This document shows, one piece after another, positions 26,794 through 34,367 of a DNA stretch of 34,834 bases. The stretch lies in contig QIJH01000200.1 of NCBI GenBank assembly GCA_003232725.1, positions 1 to 34,834 of the forward strand. The letters run 5' to 3'. The position numbers and the translations under genes were made by a program. A model generated the notes under the pieces. It saw only the letters and a program-made list of their open reading frames with translations, made no database searches and was not told the origin of the DNA. The stretch's first letter is position 1, and every line of letters starts with the position of its first letter. Source of the stretch: Chromatiaceae bacterium (GTDB lineage Bacteria > Pseudomonadota > Gammaproteobacteria > SZUA-140).

Positions 26794-26925
26794 ATGGAAT
26801 ACCTGATCTTTACAGCGTGCCCCCTGGGTATTGAGCTGGGGCTGTTTGCGATCATTGCCGGTATCATCTATGAGGTGGTACGTAACATCAAAAATAAAAA
26901 AGCCCACGAAGAGAAACAAAATTAG
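26794..26925 (+). CDS. 43-residue single-pass membrane protein
   Basis: ATG 26794 to TAG 26925 encodes MEYLIFTACPLGIELGLFAI and on to a lysine-rich tail (VVRNIKNKKAHEEKQN). Residues about 9-27 form one hydrophobic helix, followed by a positively charged tail, so it is probably an inner-membrane microprotein with its tail in the cytoplasm. It lies five bases after the serB-tail stop and three bases before greB. A trace of the same start follows the intact serB, so the ancestral order was serB, this gene, greB. Function unknown. Confidence 0.65.
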   Translation: MEYLIFTACPLGIELGLFAIIAGIIYEVVRNIKNKKAHEEKQN

Positions 26926-26928
26926 ACC

Positions 26929-27405
26929 ATGTCACGTTATCGCCCTCCTCAACCGCCGTCATCACTGTACATCACGCCCGCAGGTTACACCGCCCTTGAT
27001 GATGAATTAAAGGCGCTATGGAAACGCCGGCACCTCGTGGTCGAAGCACTCTCCGCAGCGGCGGCCGAAGGCGACCGCTCCGAAAATGCCGAATATATTT
27101 ATCGTAAAAAAGAGCTGCGCGGCATCGACCGCCGCATTCGTTATCTGCAAAAACGACTGCCCAATTTTAAAGTGGTGCATGACAAACCATCCACATCAGA
27201 GCGTATATTTTTTGGTGCGTGGGTCACGCTGGAAGATGATGATGGCAAAGAGATAATCTATCGCATCGTCGGCGCGGATGAGACCGACCCCCAACTCGGT
27301 TTCATCAGTATCGATTCACCGATGGCAAAGGCGCTGCTCAAAAAAGAGATTGATGAAACACCTGATGGCGATCAATGTTTATACGTCTGTGCGATACGCT
27401 ACTAA
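26929..27405 (+). CDS. greB: Transcription elongation factor GreB
   Basis: GreB enters the secondary channel of RNA polymerase and stimulates cleavage of backtracked RNA. The 158-residue protein has the N-terminal coiled coil with the acidic tip EGDRSENAEY (about 47-56) and the C-terminal globular domain with IIYRIVGADETDPQLGFISI. A long basic patch (KRRHLVVEA, RKKELRGIDRRIRYLQKR) fits GreB better than GreA. It is intact; a decayed fragment of the same gene lies at 23899-23957. Confidence 0.94.
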   Translation: MSRYRPPQPPSSLYITPAGYTALDDELKALWKRRHLVVEALSAAAAEGDRSENAEYIYRKKELRGIDRRIRYLQKRLPNFKVVHDKPSTSERIFFGAWVTLEDDDGKEIIYRIVGADETDPQLGFISIDSPMAKALLKKEIDETPDGDQCLYVCAIRY

Positions 27406-27433
27406 AAAGTAGCTCAAGCCAGCTAAGGGATGA

Positions 27434-27476
27434 AAATTAAATAATTTGTGTGTCACTTGCATAAGTTATTTAATTT
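27434..27476. terminator. AT-rich inverted repeat between convergent greB and hxlR-type genes
   Basis: AAATTAAATAA (27434-27444) pairs perfectly with TTATTTAATTT (27466-27476) around a 21-base loop, and ends right at the regulator's stop codon. Lying between converging genes it may stop transcription from both sides, though an AT-rich stem is not a typical intrinsic terminator. Confidence 0.4.
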
Positions 27477-27809
27477 CTAAACCAGTTTGTTTTTGTATTT
27501 TTCTCGAAGTATCAAGCTCACATCAGAAAACAAATCAAGCACAGGGATCAACTCGCTTCCCATTTCAGACAGGCTATATTCAACATTAGGAGGCGTACCG
27601 TGAATAACACGTCGCACCACCACTCCTTGCTCTTCCATCCCACGCAAGCGGGCAGACAGCACCTTGGCAGAGACGCCATCCAGAATCCGTCGTAAATCAC
27701 CAAAACAAAATGGCTTATCTTTAAGATAAAAAATGATTTCCAACGTCCAGGCTCCAGCAAGCAATTTAACACATGGACTTAATGCACAATTTTTTGAAGG
27801 TTCTAACAC
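27477..27809 (-). CDS. HxlR (DUF24) family transcriptional regulator
   Basis: The 110-residue winged-helix protein has the HxlR pattern: CALSPCVKLLAGAWTLEIIF at the start, FGDLRRILDGVSAKVLSARL as the recognition region and GTPPNVEYSLSEMGSEL as the wing. Cys8 and Cys13 lie near the N-terminus, where family members such as YodB and HypR of Bacillus have the cysteine that senses quinones or disulfide stress. It is divergent from a nitroreductase, the same pairing as hypR-hypO. Redox sensing is an inference from these features. Confidence 0.88.
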   Translation of the reverse strand: MLEPSKNCALSPCVKLLAGAWTLEIIFYLKDKPFCFGDLRRILDGVSAKVLSARLRGMEEQGVVVRRVIHGTPPNVEYSLSEMGSELIPVLDLFSDVSLILREKYKNKLV

Positions 27810-27826
27810 AGATGATCTCTCCAGCC

Positions 27827-27848
27827 GGTTACCACTTGGTTACTACTT
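27827..27848. promoter_or_regulatory. Tandem 11-bp repeat, candidate operator of the HxlR-type regulator
   Basis: GGTTACCACTT and GGTTACTACTT lie head to tail in the gap between the regulator and the nitroreductase gene, differing at one base. An 11-bp step places both on nearly the same face of the helix. The TACTAC-like core resembles HxlR-family sites, but no protein binding is shown. Confidence 0.4.
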
Positions 27849-27903
27849 ATATTCACATGAATTTAAGATTAGACTACAGAAAACTATAACAGCCGTTGCT
27901 AAA

Positions 27904-28491
27904 ATGAACAAACGAAGCTCTCCTCATAAAAGACTCTCAACACAGTTTCTTGATCGCTGGTCTCCTCGCGCCTTTTTGCCCGACTCACTCTCTGATGATG
28001 AAATAGCCACACTATTTGAGGCAGCACGCTGGAGCCCTTCCTGCTATAACGAACAGCCGTGGCGTTTTGTGTTTGCGAGAACAGAGAATGATCGAAATAA
28101 CTTTCTATCAACATTCGTAAAAGCCAACCAGTCCTGGACCGATAAAGCGCCGCTGCTGGTGCTTGTTATCGCCTCAAACAGGTTTAGCAAAAATGACCAA
28201 CCAAACCGCTGGGCTGAATTCGACACCGGTACCGCCTGGATGTCACTAGCAATCCAGGCAGAAAATCTCGGGCTTGCCTGTCACGCCATGGGCGGTTTTG
28301 ATGCTGAAAAATCACTATCACTATGGCAGGCCGACCCAGAAAAACACACGGCACTGTGCATGGTTGCGATTGGTCGGCAAGCACCCGCATCGATGCTAGA
28401 AGCAACACTGGCCGAACGCGAACTGCCCAGCGATAGACAGCCACAATCATTTTTTGTATTCGAATCAAAACTCGCGACAGAAGAAAAATAA
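27904..28491 (+). CDS. Nitroreductase family protein
   Basis: The 195-residue FMN-dependent oxidoreductase has LFEAARWSPSCYNEQPWRFV near the start (FMN-binding Arg/Ser pattern), then WMSLAIQAENLGLACHAMGG and the GRQAPASML end segment. The start at ATG 27904 matches family N-termini; the frame is open further upstream but that part would overlap the divergent regulator. Ribosome site is weak. Members reduce nitro compounds, quinones or enones with NAD(P)H; the substrate here is unknown. Divergence from an HxlR-type regulator suggests induction by electrophiles. Confidence 0.88.
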   Translation: MNKRSSPHKRLSTQFLDRWSPRAFLPDSLSDDEIATLFEAARWSPSCYNEQPWRFVFARTENDRNNFLSTFVKANQSWTDKAPLLVLVIASNRFSKNDQPNRWAEFDTGTAWMSLAIQAENLGLACHAMGGFDAEKSLSLWQADPEKHTALCMVAIGRQAPASMLEATLAERELPSDRQPQSFFVFESKLATEEK

Positions 28492-28542
28492 AGTACACCG
28501 CCATTGTGATCAACAACACTAACGGCCAGATGAACCATCATT

Positions 28543-29307
28543 ATGGATAGATGCTTGATGGAGAGCATCGAACGGCTTCAGTCATGTAAAGAGTTACTGG
28601 AGGTCAAAGAGGCGCTTATTTCAATCAAGGAAAAGCTCGACTTTGATAATGTTCTGTATGCGATCAAACTGCCCAGTACCTTTACGCGCAGCTCTGCCTT
28701 TATTGTCAGTGATTATCCTCGAAAGTGGTTAGAACGTTACGCCAATGAGGGCTACGTCAATATTGACCCTGTCGCAAGGCATTGCTTTAGCTCCCCCGAA
28801 CCCTACCACTGGAATTGTTTTAAAACATTTGATCAAAAAGAGATAAAGGTATTTGCACAGGAGGCACGTGACTTCAGGCTTCGCGATGGCATTAGCATCG
28901 GTATGTCTGGCTTTCATGGTGAAACAGCCCTACTGAGCCTCGCCTCAGAAACAGCGCTTGACCCCAATAGCGATAAATTCCAGTACACCATTGCGTACAT
29001 GAGCGCGATACAAACACACATCCATACCAGTATTCGCAAGGTATCGATCCCCCCTCAAGAACAAGCACCGGAGGTTAATCTAACTGAACGAGAAAGAAGT
29101 TGCCTGTTATGGGTGGCAGAGGGCAAAACAGCACAGGACATTGCCTTGATACTATCGATCTCTGAAGCGACCGTCACCTTCCACATTAAGAACTGCATCA
29201 AGAAATTAAAGGTTGCTAACCGCAGCCAGGCCATTGCTAAAGCGGTATTACTCGGTTTAATTACCCCTCAATTCACCCGCGATGCCGTTCCCACCTATCA
29301 TTTTTGA
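28543..29307 (+). CDS. LuxR-type regulator with autoinducer-binding domain (solo)
   Basis: The 254-residue protein has an N-terminal autoinducer-binding domain and a C-terminal LuxR helix-turn-helix (LTERERSCLLWVAEGKTAQD, about 180-199, and VTFHIKNCIKKLKVANRSQA). The six residues typical of acyl-homoserine-lactone receptors all seem present: Trp62, Tyr66, Asp75, Pro76, Trp90 and Gly116. No luxI-like synthase is in the window, so it may be a solo listening to other cells' signals. The start may be ATG 28543 or ATG 28558; neither has a strong ribosome site. It lies 51 bp after the nitroreductase gene and 119 bp before pirin. Confidence 0.88.
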   Translation: MDRCLMESIERLQSCKELLEVKEALISIKEKLDFDNVLYAIKLPSTFTRSSAFIVSDYPRKWLERYANEGYVNIDPVARHCFSSPEPYHWNCFKTFDQKEIKVFAQEARDFRLRDGISIGMSGFHGETALLSLASETALDPNSDKFQYTIAYMSAIQTHIHTSIRKVSIPPQEQAPEVNLTERERSCLLWVAEGKTAQDIALILSISEATVTFHIKNCIKKLKVANRSQAIAKAVLLGLITPQFTRDAVPTYHF

Positions 29308-29426
29308 TAGTTACATCGGCTCAATCAAAAGCGCATGATACTTCCACTTTAATCTGGGCGGCACAGCTAGCGCGGTGAATATTCCTCTGCTACGCCCTCG
29401 ACAGTAGTACAACAAGGGACATGCTC

Positions 29427-30131
29427 ATGATCAAAGTTCGATCAGCAGAAAAACGAGGCCGTACACAACTCGACTGGCTTGATAGCTTTCATACCTTTTC
29501 ATTTTCATCTTATTACCACCCGGATGAAAATGGGTTTTCAGAACTCCTAGTCATCAATGAAGATCATGTTATCCCCGGTGGTGGTTTCGCCACCCACTCC
29601 CATCGTGATATGGAAATTGTGACCTACGTACTCGATGGCGCACTCGAACATAAAGATAGCATGGGTAACACGTCGATTATCCAACCGGGTGATACACAAC
29701 GGATGAGTGCGGGCAAAGGTGTCACACACAGCGAGTACAACGCATCGAATAGTGAGCCTGTTCATTTTTTACAGGTCTGGATTAAACCCAATCAACCTGG
29801 CATTACTCCGGGATACGAACAAAAACATGTACCGTGTGAAGAGAAGCAGGGAAAACTGCGCCTGATTGCCTCACCAAAAGGTAACCATAACTCAGTGGTT
29901 ATTCATCAAGACGTCAACCTCTACGCCGCCGTTTTAAACCACAGTGATTCAATTGAATACCCACTGCCGAGCGGGCGAAAATTTTACCTCCATGTCTGTC
30001 GCGGTAGTATCAACATCAACAATAAACCGTTATCGGCAGGCGATGGTGCAAGGATAACGGATGAAAAAATTCTGTTAATTAGCAACGATGCTGAGACTGA
30101 GTCCGAATTTTTACTTTTTGATCTTCCTTAA
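29427..30131 (+). CDS. Pirin family protein (YhhW-like, possible quercetinase)
   Basis: Pirins are two-domain cupins; bacterial YhhW has quercetin dioxygenase activity. The protein shows the metal-binding set THSHRDMEIV and GVTHSEYN (two His, then His and Glu), preceded by RGRTQLDWLDSFHTFSFSSY. The ATG at 29427 is chosen because AGGG lies eight bases before it, whereas it is too close to the ATG at 29421. Length of 234 residues is normal. It is the first of four plus-strand genes that may form an operon with the YcaC-like hydrolase. Confidence 0.92.
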   Translation: MIKVRSAEKRGRTQLDWLDSFHTFSFSSYYHPDENGFSELLVINEDHVIPGGGFATHSHRDMEIVTYVLDGALEHKDSMGNTSIIQPGDTQRMSAGKGVTHSEYNASNSEPVHFLQVWIKPNQPGITPGYEQKHVPCEEKQGKLRLIASPKGNHNSVVIHQDVNLYAAVLNHSDSIEYPLPSGRKFYLHVCRGSININNKPLSAGDGARITDEKILLISNDAETESEFLLFDLP

Positions 30132-30166
30132 TCATCAATTTTAATTTAAAAAAAAGGTGCTCTTCC

Positions 30167-30829
30167 ATGTCAACACTCGAACTATTAAACGCAGAAAATT
30201 GCACCGTTATCTTTATTGACCACCAGCCACAGATGGCATTTGGTGTGGCGTCGATTGACCGCCAACTACTGCTCAACAACACCCTTGGCCTTGCCAAGGC
30301 TGCCCGTACCTTCAACGTACCCACCATATTCACCACGGTTGAGACCGCCAGCTTTAGCGGCGAGATGTGGCCGCAACTGCTGGATATCTTTCCACAACAG
30401 ACACCGATTGAACGCACCTCGATGAATTCATGGGAGGATGAAAAATTTGTAAGTGAAGTTGAAAAAGCGGGTAAAAAGAAATTAGTGATCGCCGCACTCT
30501 GGACTGAAGTCTGCCTTACCTTTCCTGCGCTGGAAGCGTTGGCGGCCGGTTATGAAGTCTATGCGGTGATTGATGCCTCAGGTGGTACGTCAACGGTTGC
30601 ACATGAGATGGCGATTCAACGCATGACACAAGCGGGTGTTATCCCCGTCACCTGGCAACAGGTGATGTTGGAGTTCCAGCGCGACTGGGCCAACAAAGCG
30701 ACCTACGATGACGTTATTGATATTGCCAAAGAACATGGCGGCGCTTACGGCATGGGCATCGAATATGCCTACACCATGGTGCATGGCCAACCGGCCAGTC
30801 GTCAACGCGACGAAAGTAAGCGGCCATGA
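30167..30829 (+). CDS. Isochorismatase-family cysteine hydrolase, YcaC-like
   Basis: The 220-residue protein has the isochorismatase-like fold with the Asp of VIFIDHQPQMAF, the lysine-rich strand KKLVIAALWTEVCL, and the catalytic Cys in TEVCLTFPALEA. It is most like YcaC, whose substrate is uncertain. AAGGTG precedes the ATG. Its stop overlaps the amidohydrolase start as ATGA, so the two are translated together and may act on one substrate. Confidence 0.88.
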   Translation: MSTLELLNAENCTVIFIDHQPQMAFGVASIDRQLLLNNTLGLAKAARTFNVPTIFTTVETASFSGEMWPQLLDIFPQQTPIERTSMNSWEDEKFVSEVEKAGKKKLVIAALWTEVCLTFPALEALAAGYEVYAVIDASGGTSTVAHEMAIQRMTQAGVIPVTWQQVMLEFQRDWANKATYDDVIDIAKEHGGAYGMGIEYAYTMVHGQPASRQRDESKRP

Positions 30830-32736
30830 ACTCCCGACGAGAATTCTTGCTGTCGATGTTGGCAGCAAGCACCACCATGCTAGCAGGAGGCTGCACCATG
30901 CAGCGGATCAATCAGAACGATCATGAGGCAGATGCCGAATTAATTTTATTCAATGGCCATATTGCAACCATGGAGAGACAAAAACCCTTTGTCTCGGCCG
31001 TTGCAATCAAGCAAGGACGTTTCATCGCCACCGGCACAGACAAAGAGATTATGGTCTGGCGTGCTGACAATACACAGATGATCGACCTCGATAAAAAAAC
31101 AGTGATCCCCGGACTCAACGATTCACACACACATTTGATTCGTGGTGGTCTGAATTACAACATGGAGCTGCGCTGGGACGGCGTACCATCGTTAGCCGAT
31201 GGCCTGCGCATGTTACGTGAACAGGCACTGCGCACTCCCAGCGGTCAGTGGGTGCGAGTCATCGGTGGCTGGTCTGAATTCCAGTTTGCAGAACGTCGTA
31301 TGCCGACACTGCAAGAGGTCAATGCAGCCGCACCCGATACCCCGGTGATGATTTTGCACCTCTATGCACGTGCCATCCTGAATAACGCAGCGCTACGCGC
31401 ACTCGGCTATACACGTGACACCCCTAATCCACCCGGTGGTGAAATCCAGCGTGATAAAGCGGGGCACCCTACCGGACTACTGATCGCACGTCCAAACGCC
31501 TATATTCTTTATTCATCGCTTGCCAAAGCACCCATGCTACCACGCGAACATCAGGTTAATTCAACTCGCCAATTCATGCGTGAACTTAACCGCCTCGGTA
31601 TTACCAGTGTGATTGATGCCGGAGGTGGTTTTCAAAACTATCCCGACGATTATGAAATCATCGACCAACTTCATAAAGATAATCAACTCACAGTACGCAT
31701 CGCCTATAATCTTTTCACACAGAAACCCGGTGAAGAGCTTGATGATTTCACTCGCTGGACCAACATGACCCAAGCCGGAGCCGGTGATGACTTTTATCGC
31801 ATGAACGGTGCAGGTGAGATGCTGATCTTCTCCGCCGTCGATTTTGAAGATTTTCTGGAACCGCGCCCAGAGTTATCGGGTGAAATGGAACCCCAGCTTC
31901 ATGAAGTGGTATCACTACTCGCAGAAAAACGCTGGCCCTTTAGAATCCATGCCACTTATAATGAATCGATCACCCGTATTCTTGATGTTTATGAAGCGAT
32001 CAACAGAGAAATTCCATTTGATGGACTGCACTGGACCATCGACCATGCCGAGACTATATCGGAACACAATATCGAACGTGTTAGAGAACTGGGCGGCGGC
32101 ATTGCGATTCAGCATCGCATGGCCTTTCAGGGCGAATATTTTGTCGACCGCTACGGCGCAGCCATGGCTGAACAGACACCACCCATCGCCAAAATGATTG
32201 AGATGGGGGTACCGGTCGGTGCCGGTACCGATGCTACCCGTGTCGCTAGCTACAACCCTTTTGTAGCGCTCTATTGGTTAGTCTCAGGTAAGACCGTCGG
32301 TGGCATGCGATTATACCCAGATCACAACTGCCTCGACCGCATGGAAGCACTTCGACTATGGACTGTGGGCAGTAGTTGGTTCTCAGATGAAACAGAAAAA
32401 AAAGGAAAAATTGCCCCTGGCCAACTAGCAGACCTTGCGGTATTGACGGCAAATTATTTCGAGATGCCCGAAGCCGAGATCCGAGGACTCGAGTCACAAC
32501 TCACCATGGTGGGCGGAAAAATTGTCTACGGTAATGGGGCCTTTAGTGACCTGGCACCAGCACCACTAGCGGTCAGCCCCGACTGGTCTCCCGTCGCGGT
32601 CTACGGTGGCTATGCTCATTTTAGCGCGCCCAATGCCGTCATCCATACCTGTTGTGGACATTCACACAAACCAGCGACACCAACCCAACGAGACCCTTTT
32701 GGCTGGGATGGCGGCTGCGCCTGCTTCGCGTTCTAA
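30826..32736 (+). CDS. Exported amidohydrolase (YtcJ/NfdA-like amidohydrolase_3)
   Basis: The 636-residue protein starts with a twin-arginine motif SRREFLLSM (residues 3-11) and a hydrophobic stretch ending AGGC at Cys23, so it may be a Tat-exported lipoprotein. The metal site includes HxH at 101-103 (NDSHTHLIRGG), then FRIHATYNES, WTIDHAET and the Asp of GAGTDATR. The C-terminal 35 residues hold four cysteines (about 609, 610, 631, 633) with His between them, which resembles a metal-binding tail. Family members hydrolyse N-substituted formamides and related amides; the substrate is unknown. It overlaps the YcaC-like gene by four bases. Confidence 0.88.
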   Translation: MNSRREFLLSMLAASTTMLAGGCTMQRINQNDHEADAELILFNGHIATMERQKPFVSAVAIKQGRFIATGTDKEIMVWRADNTQMIDLDKKTVIPGLNDSHTHLIRGGLNYNMELRWDGVPSLADGLRMLREQALRTPSGQWVRVIGGWSEFQFAERRMPTLQEVNAAAPDTPVMILHLYARAILNNAALRALGYTRDTPNPPGGEIQRDKAGHPTGLLIARPNAYILYSSLAKAPMLPREHQVNSTRQFMRELNRLGITSVIDAGGGFQNYPDDYEIIDQLHKDNQLTVRIAYNLFTQKPGEELDDFTRWTNMTQAGAGDDFYRMNGAGEMLIFSAVDFEDFLEPRPELSGEMEPQLHEVVSLLAEKRWPFRIHATYNESITRILDVYEAINREIPFDGLHWTIDHAETISEHNIERVRELGGGIAIQHRMAFQGEYFVDRYGAAMAEQTPPIAKMIEMGVPVGAGTDATRVASYNPFVALYWLVSGKTVGGMRLYPDHNCLDRMEALRLWTVGSSWFSDETEKKGKIAPGQLADLAVLTANYFEMPEAEIRGLESQLTMVGGKIVYGNGAFSDLAPAPLAVSPDWSPVAVYGGYAHFSAPNAVIHTCCGHSHKPATPTQRDPFGWDGGCACFAF

Positions 32737-32742
32737 ATAACC

Positions 32743-34311
32743 ATGACCACATCCACCTGGGCACCATTAAGCCACCGAACGTTCCGGACGCTGTGGATTG
32801 TCACCATCGCATCCAATATCGGTACCTGGATGCACGAGGTTGGCGCGGCATGGCTGATGACCACACTCACCTCAGACCCACTCTTGATTGCTGCTATTCA
32901 ACTGGCAACCTCGCTGCCTATCTTTATCTTCGCGCTACCCGCAGGTGCACTAGCAGATATCATCGACCGCCGCCGTTATCTGCTCACGGTGCAGGCGATG
33001 ATGTTGATCACCACCACGCTACTGGCCACCTGCGCACTGCTTGGTATTCTTTCACCCTGGATGCTATTAGCATTCACCTTTGTGCTCGGCTGTGGTGCCG
33101 CCTTCAACGCACCCGCCTGGCAAGCAATCACACCCGAACTGGTACCCGCAGAGCAACTCGGCAATGCCATTGCACTGAATAGCCTGGGCATCAATATATC
33201 GCGTGCGATTGGCCCCGCACTAGGCGGCCTGTTAATTGCCATTTATGAACCATCACTGGTTTTTGTACTCAATGCGATTAGTTTTGTTGGCATACTGTTT
33301 GTGCTCTACCGTTGGCAACGTACCACTAACACTGATACCCTACCGGCCGAGCACTTTTTTGCATCAATACGCACCGGCATTCGTTATGCGCGGCAAACAG
33401 ATGAAATTAAATTGGTGGCCATTCGTGCCATCGCCTTTTTTCTCTTTGCCAGTGTCATCTGGGCACTGTTACCTTTGATTGCAAGCACACAACTCAACCT
33501 TGATGCCGCGGGCTTTGGCCTATTGATGGCGACGATCGGTATCGGCGCAGTCATCGGTGCAATACTGCTGCCCCACCTAACCAGACGAATTAATAATAAC
33601 CATATGGTGTCATCGGCCACCGCCCTGATCGCTAGTTGCGCCATTGGTCTATCGTTTACCAGCTCATTTTCTGTCGCGTTAATCATCATGAGTATCGTTG
33701 GCATCGCCTGGATCACCACCCTGTCGCTGCTTAATGTGGCAATACAAAAATCGACACCCAACTGGGTTCGCGCGCGCATTCTCTCCATTTATTTAGTCTG
33801 CTTCTTTGGAAGCATGGCCACCGGCAGCGCACTATGGGGCGGCATTGCCAAATACTCTGATATCGAAACCGCACTATTCACAGCAGGCATTGCACAAATC
33901 ATCGCACTTATCTTAACGCACCGTTTTCGGATTCCAACCAATGATTACCCCAACCTGACACCATCAGGTCACTGGCCAGAACCACTCGTAGATAAAATAC
34001 CTGAACACAACCAGGGCCCCGTCTTAATTACAATTGAGTACGTCGTAACACCATCCAACAGAAAGGCATTTACTCTCTTCATTAATAAACTTGGTGAGAT
34101 AAGAAGACGTAACGGCGCGTATCTATGGCATGTATTTCATAATACAGATAACCCAACAAAGATCATTGAAATCTTTATGGTTGAATCATGGCTAGAACAT
34201 TTAAGGCAACATCAACGTACCACCCAGGATGAGCAAGCACTACAACAACAGATTGAAACAATCACCACAAACATGGAACGAAAAATTTCTCACTACCTGC
34301 CATTTCAGTAA
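32743..34311 (+). CDS. MFS exporter, MFS_3 (EntS-like) with C-terminal ABM-like domain
   Basis: The 522-residue protein has about 12 membrane helices (residues 20-400) with the MFS motif DIIDRRRYLL after helix 2 and AFNAPAWQAITPELVP, typical of the EntS/MFS_3 group. The last 110 residues form a soluble domain (VLITIEYVVTPSNRKAFTLF, HVFHNTDNPTKIIEIFMVES, WLEHLRQHQRTT) like an antibiotic-biosynthesis-monooxygenase ferredoxin-like fold, known to follow this transporter type. It starts six bases after the amidohydrolase stop, so it probably exports a substrate or product of that operon. Confidence 0.9.
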   Translation: MTTSTWAPLSHRTFRTLWIVTIASNIGTWMHEVGAAWLMTTLTSDPLLIAAIQLATSLPIFIFALPAGALADIIDRRRYLLTVQAMMLITTTLLATCALLGILSPWMLLAFTFVLGCGAAFNAPAWQAITPELVPAEQLGNAIALNSLGINISRAIGPALGGLLIAIYEPSLVFVLNAISFVGILFVLYRWQRTTNTDTLPAEHFFASIRTGIRYARQTDEIKLVAIRAIAFFLFASVIWALLPLIASTQLNLDAAGFGLLMATIGIGAVIGAILLPHLTRRINNNHMVSSATALIASCAIGLSFTSSFSVALIIMSIVGIAWITTLSLLNVAIQKSTPNWVRARILSIYLVCFFGSMATGSALWGGIAKYSDIETALFTAGIAQIIALILTHRFRIPTNDYPNLTPSGHWPEPLVDKIPEHNQGPVLITIEYVVTPSNRKAFTLFINKLGEIRRRNGAYLWHVFHNTDNPTKIIEIFMVESWLEHLRQHQRTTQDEQALQQQIETITTNMERKISHYLPFQ

Positions 34312-34330
34312 TAAACAGATCATGATGATG

Positions 34331-34356
34331 AAAAAGTGACTACCCTCTTGCGGGTA
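34331..34356 (-). terminator. Possible terminator of the edge gene
   Basis: TACCC (34341-34345) pairs with GGGTA (34352-34356) around a six-base loop. Read on the minus strand it is followed by GTCAC and then five T (34335-34331). The stem is short. It lies between converging genes and could serve both. Confidence 0.35.
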
Positions 34357-34367
34357 CGACTATTTAT

